Shown here in pieces: positions 5,444-7,341 of a DNA stretch of 7,341 nt. A model generated the notes under the pieces. It made no database searches, was not told where the DNA came from, and was given only the letters and a program-made list of their open reading frames with translations. The position numbers and the translations under genes were made by a program. Positions within the stretch are counted from its first letter, which is position 1. Every line of letters starts with the position of its first letter. The DNA lies in NCBI GenBank assembly GCA_030835005.1, contig JAUQWT010000122.1:1-7341 (forward strand), read 5' to 3'. This DNA comes from Ignavibacteria bacterium. GTDB taxonomy: Bacteria; Bacteroidota; Ignavibacteria; Tepidaquicellales; OLB5.

Positions 5444-6964
5444 TTATTTTACTGAAACTTTAAAGTTATTGGTGAAGTCATCAAGTATCTGTTTCAGTTT
5501 AGCATTATTTTCCTGGCTTAATTCTCCTGTTGAAGCTATGGAATCAAGAACATCTTTATGCTTCAGATCCATTGTTTCAAGGAATTCCATTTCAAATCTC
5601 TTAACTTCGTTCAGCGGAATTTCATCCAGGTAACCGTTAGTTCCGGCGAAAATTATCGCAACTTGGCGCTCTACGGGGTATGGACTGTATTGACCCTGCT
5701 TTAATATCTCAACAAGCCTGGAGCCTCTAGTGAGCTGCTGGAGTGTTGCCTTATCAAGATCAGAGCCGAACTTTGTAAAGGCTTCAAGGGCCCTGTACTG
5801 TGCAAGATCCAATCGAAGCGAACCCGCAACTTTTTTCATAGCCTTGATCTGTGCTGCACTACCTACACGCGATACAGATATTCCAACGTTTATAGCAGGC
5901 CTAACACCAGAGTTAAATAAATTTGGCTCAAGGTAGATCTGGCCATCAGTAATAGATATTACGTTTGTGGGAATGTATGCGGACACATCGCCGGCCTGTG
6001 TTTCAATTATCGGCAAAGCAGTCAAGCTTCCCCCGCCTAACTCATCGCTAAGCTTTGAAGCTCTCTCAAGCAATCTTGAATGCAGGTAGAATACATCACC
6101 GGGATAAGCTTCACGTCCCGGTGGCCTTCTGAGTAACAGGGAGACTTCTCTATAAGCTGCTGCCTGTTTTGAAAGATCATCATATATACAAAGAGCATGC
6201 CTGCCTGAATCCCTGAAGAACTCGCCAAGTGTTGCACCTGAGTATGGAGCTAAGAACTGCATCGGTGCAGAATCTGATGCTGCGGCCGTAATTACAGTTG
6301 TATATTCCATTGCTCCGGTTTCTTCAAACTTTGCAACTACCGATGCTACGGTTGATTGTTTCTGTCCTATAGCCACATAAATACAATAAACACCCTGACC
6401 TTTTTGATTTATAACAGTATCTACTGCCACAGCAGTTTTTCCGGTCTGTCTATCGCCAATTATAAGCTCTCTTTGTCCGCGACCTATAGGGATCATGGAA
6501 TCAATAGCCTTAATACCTGTCTGAAGCGGTTGATTTACAGGCTGACGTGCTATAACTCCAAGCGCCTTACGTTCAATAGGGGAGAATTGTGTGGTAGATA
6601 TCGGCCCTTTCCCGTCAACAGGCTGGCCAAGAGGGTTAATTACTCTTCCTACCATTGCTTCGCCAACGGGCATTGATGCAACTCTGCCTGTGCGCTTAGC
6701 CTCATCGCCTTCACGAACCTGTGTAAAATCACCAAAGAGAATACATCCTACATTATCTTCTTCAAGGTTCAGCGCCATACCAAATACACCATGCGGGAAC
6801 TCGATAAGCTCACTAGCCATACACTTGGTCAATCCGTAAACACGGGCAACACCATCGCCAATTTGAACAACAGTTCCGACCTCATAAATATCTATCTCTT
6901 TTTCAAATCCTGATAATTGTTTACGAAGAATCGCCGATACTTCGTCTGGTTTCACTTCAGCCAT
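5444..6964 (-). CDS. atpA: F-type ATP synthase alpha subunit
   Basis: This 506-residue alpha subunit is the non-catalytic nucleotide-binding subunit of the F1 ring; it alternates with beta and supplies the arginine finger. In order it has an N-terminal helix for delta-subunit contact (about 1-24), a beta-barrel (about 25-95), the nucleotide-binding domain with Walker A GDRQTGKT (170-177) and Walker B ALCIYDDL (257-264), the signature PAINVGISVS (356-365) followed by the arginine finger R366 in SVSRVGSAAQ, and the C-terminal helical domain. Length and motifs are typical of bacterial alpha; no residue expected for function is missing. The ATG start lies 38 bp after atpH in an AT-rich gap without a clear Shine-Dalgarno. 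The stop abuts the atpG start. Confidence 0.99.
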   Translation of the reverse strand: MAEVKPDEVSAILRKQLSGFEKEIDIYEVGTVVQIGDGVARVYGLTKCMASELIEFPHGVFGMALNLEEDNVGCILFGDFTQVREGDEAKRTGRVASMPVGEAMVGRVINPLGQPVDGKGPISTTQFSPIERKALGVIARQPVNQPLQTGIKAIDSMIPIGRGQRELIIGDRQTGKTAVAVDTVINQKGQGVYCIYVAIGQKQSTVASVVAKFEETGAMEYTTVITAAASDSAPMQFLAPYSGATLGEFFRDSGRHALCIYDDLSKQAAAYREVSLLLRRPPGREAYPGDVFYLHSRLLERASKLSDELGGGSLTALPIIETQAGDVSAYIPTNVISITDGQIYLEPNLFNSGVRPAINVGISVSRVGSAAQIKAMKKVAGSLRLDLAQYRALEAFTKFGSDLDKATLQQLTRGSRLVEILKQGQYSPYPVERQVAIIFAGTNGYLDEIPLNEVKRFEMEFLETMDLKHKDVLDSIASTGELSQENNAKLKQILDDFTNNFKVSVK

Positions 6965-7002
6965 CTTATTATAATATTATATTTAATGTTTCTTAATTCA
7001 GA

Positions 7003-7341
7003 TTAATTATTAAAACTACCCTGTGAAAATTTTTCCTTAAGCAATTCAAGCTGCCTTGAAATGCTTGCGTCAATTATCCTGTCATCTATCTTTGCAATAA
7101 AGCCGCCCCTTATGGAAGGATCAACTGTGAAAGTTGCAGTTACATTTTTCCCGGCAAAGGTTTTTAGCTTCTCGCTTAGGGCTGCCTTTTCTTTATCACT
7201 GATCTCAACTGCAGTTCTGACGGTTGCAAGAACAATATTTTGTTTTTCATTTACCAGGTTCAAATAATCTTCAATAACCTGGCTCAAAATATCAATTCTT
7301 TTCTTCTCGCATAAGAAATTTATGAATCGGTACGTAAGCTC
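7003..7341 (-). CDS. atpH: F-type ATP synthase delta subunit (5' end outside window)
   Basis: The last 112 residues of the delta (OSCP-like) subunit are visible; the family is about 180 residues, so roughly the first 70 are beyond the window edge. The reading frame is open to base 7341 and begins ELTYRFINFLCEKKRIDIL, the expected end of the N-terminal helical domain. The internal TTG at 7285-7287 is therefore not the start. The C-terminal half carries the delta signature around VDPSIRGGF (residues 73-81 of the visible part) and the closing amphipathic helix. Delta links the peripheral b-subunit stalk to the top of alpha, holding the stator fixed. Its position before atpA is the normal bacterial order; atpF, atpE and atpB would be expected beyond the edge. 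Confidence 0.96.
   Translation of the reverse strand, partial: ELTYRFINFLCEKKRIDILSQVIEDYLNLVNEKQNIVLATVRTAVEISDKEKAALSEKLKTFAGKNVTATFTVDPSIRGGFIAKIDDRIIDASISRQLELLKEKFSQGSFNN

Noticed and set aside
6970..6981. 12-bp palindrome (TATAATATTATA) in the atpH-atpA gap
   Set aside because: Made only of A and T in a very AT-rich spacer; likely chance, and too weak to be a terminator between cotranscribed genes.
7003..7287. Complete 94-residue gene starting at the TTG at 7287
   Set aside because: The frame stays open to the window edge and the extra 18 codons encode the expected delta-subunit sequence, so this is a truncated atpH, not a small gene.
1..7341. Search for tRNA, rRNA, CRISPR, transposase, integrase or toxin-antitoxin signatures
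   Set aside because: None seen; the window is tightly packed with housekeeping and envelope genes.

Overview
The window looks like ordinary core chromosome from a member of the Bacteroidota/Ignavibacteriota/Chlorobiota group. Three things suggest this: the gene order miaB end - sigma-54 activator - lptE, which is characteristic of that group; an F-type ATP synthase operon that ends at atpG without atpD/atpC; and AT-rich DNA with almost no Shine-Dalgarno sequences and several TTG starts. The exact phylum is an inference from protein flavour and synteny.

Left half, + strand (1-4056). The window opens inside the last codons of what is very probably miaB, a tRNA methylthiolation enzyme. It is followed by a sigma-54-dependent activator with no N-terminal sensor domain, whose 3' end overlaps lptE, the outer-membrane lipoprotein of LPS assembly, by 17 bp. 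Next come a membrane-embedded family 2 processive glycosyltransferase (cellulose/mannan-synthase type) and a cytoplasmic TPR-repeat protein. All are on one strand with gaps of at most 56 bp, so they could form one transcript with an envelope-biogenesis theme.

Middle (4057-4558). The TPR gene converges on a small gene for a standalone NFACT-R (DUF814) domain protein on the - strand. The 41-bp gap between them is filled by a G-rich hairpin that resembles a dispersed intergenic repeat. Between the NFACT-R gene and atpG lies a perfect 15-bp hairpin with a U-tract that terminates the ATP synthase operon. A possible promoter for the NFACT-R gene overlaps it.

Right half, - strand (4559-7341). The end of an F1Fo ATP synthase operon is transcribed right to left: atpH (delta, 5' end cut off by the window edge), atpA (alpha) and atpG (gamma). 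atpA and atpG abut with no intergenic base. All catalytic and structural motifs inspected are intact.

I found no mobile element, CRISPR array, tRNA, rRNA or defence system. No stretch over 300 bases lacks a gene. I do not see a previously undescribed system here. The most useful second looks are the sensorless activator coupled to lptE, the NFACT-R gene wedged between a repeat and a terminator, and the start-codon and promoter signals.
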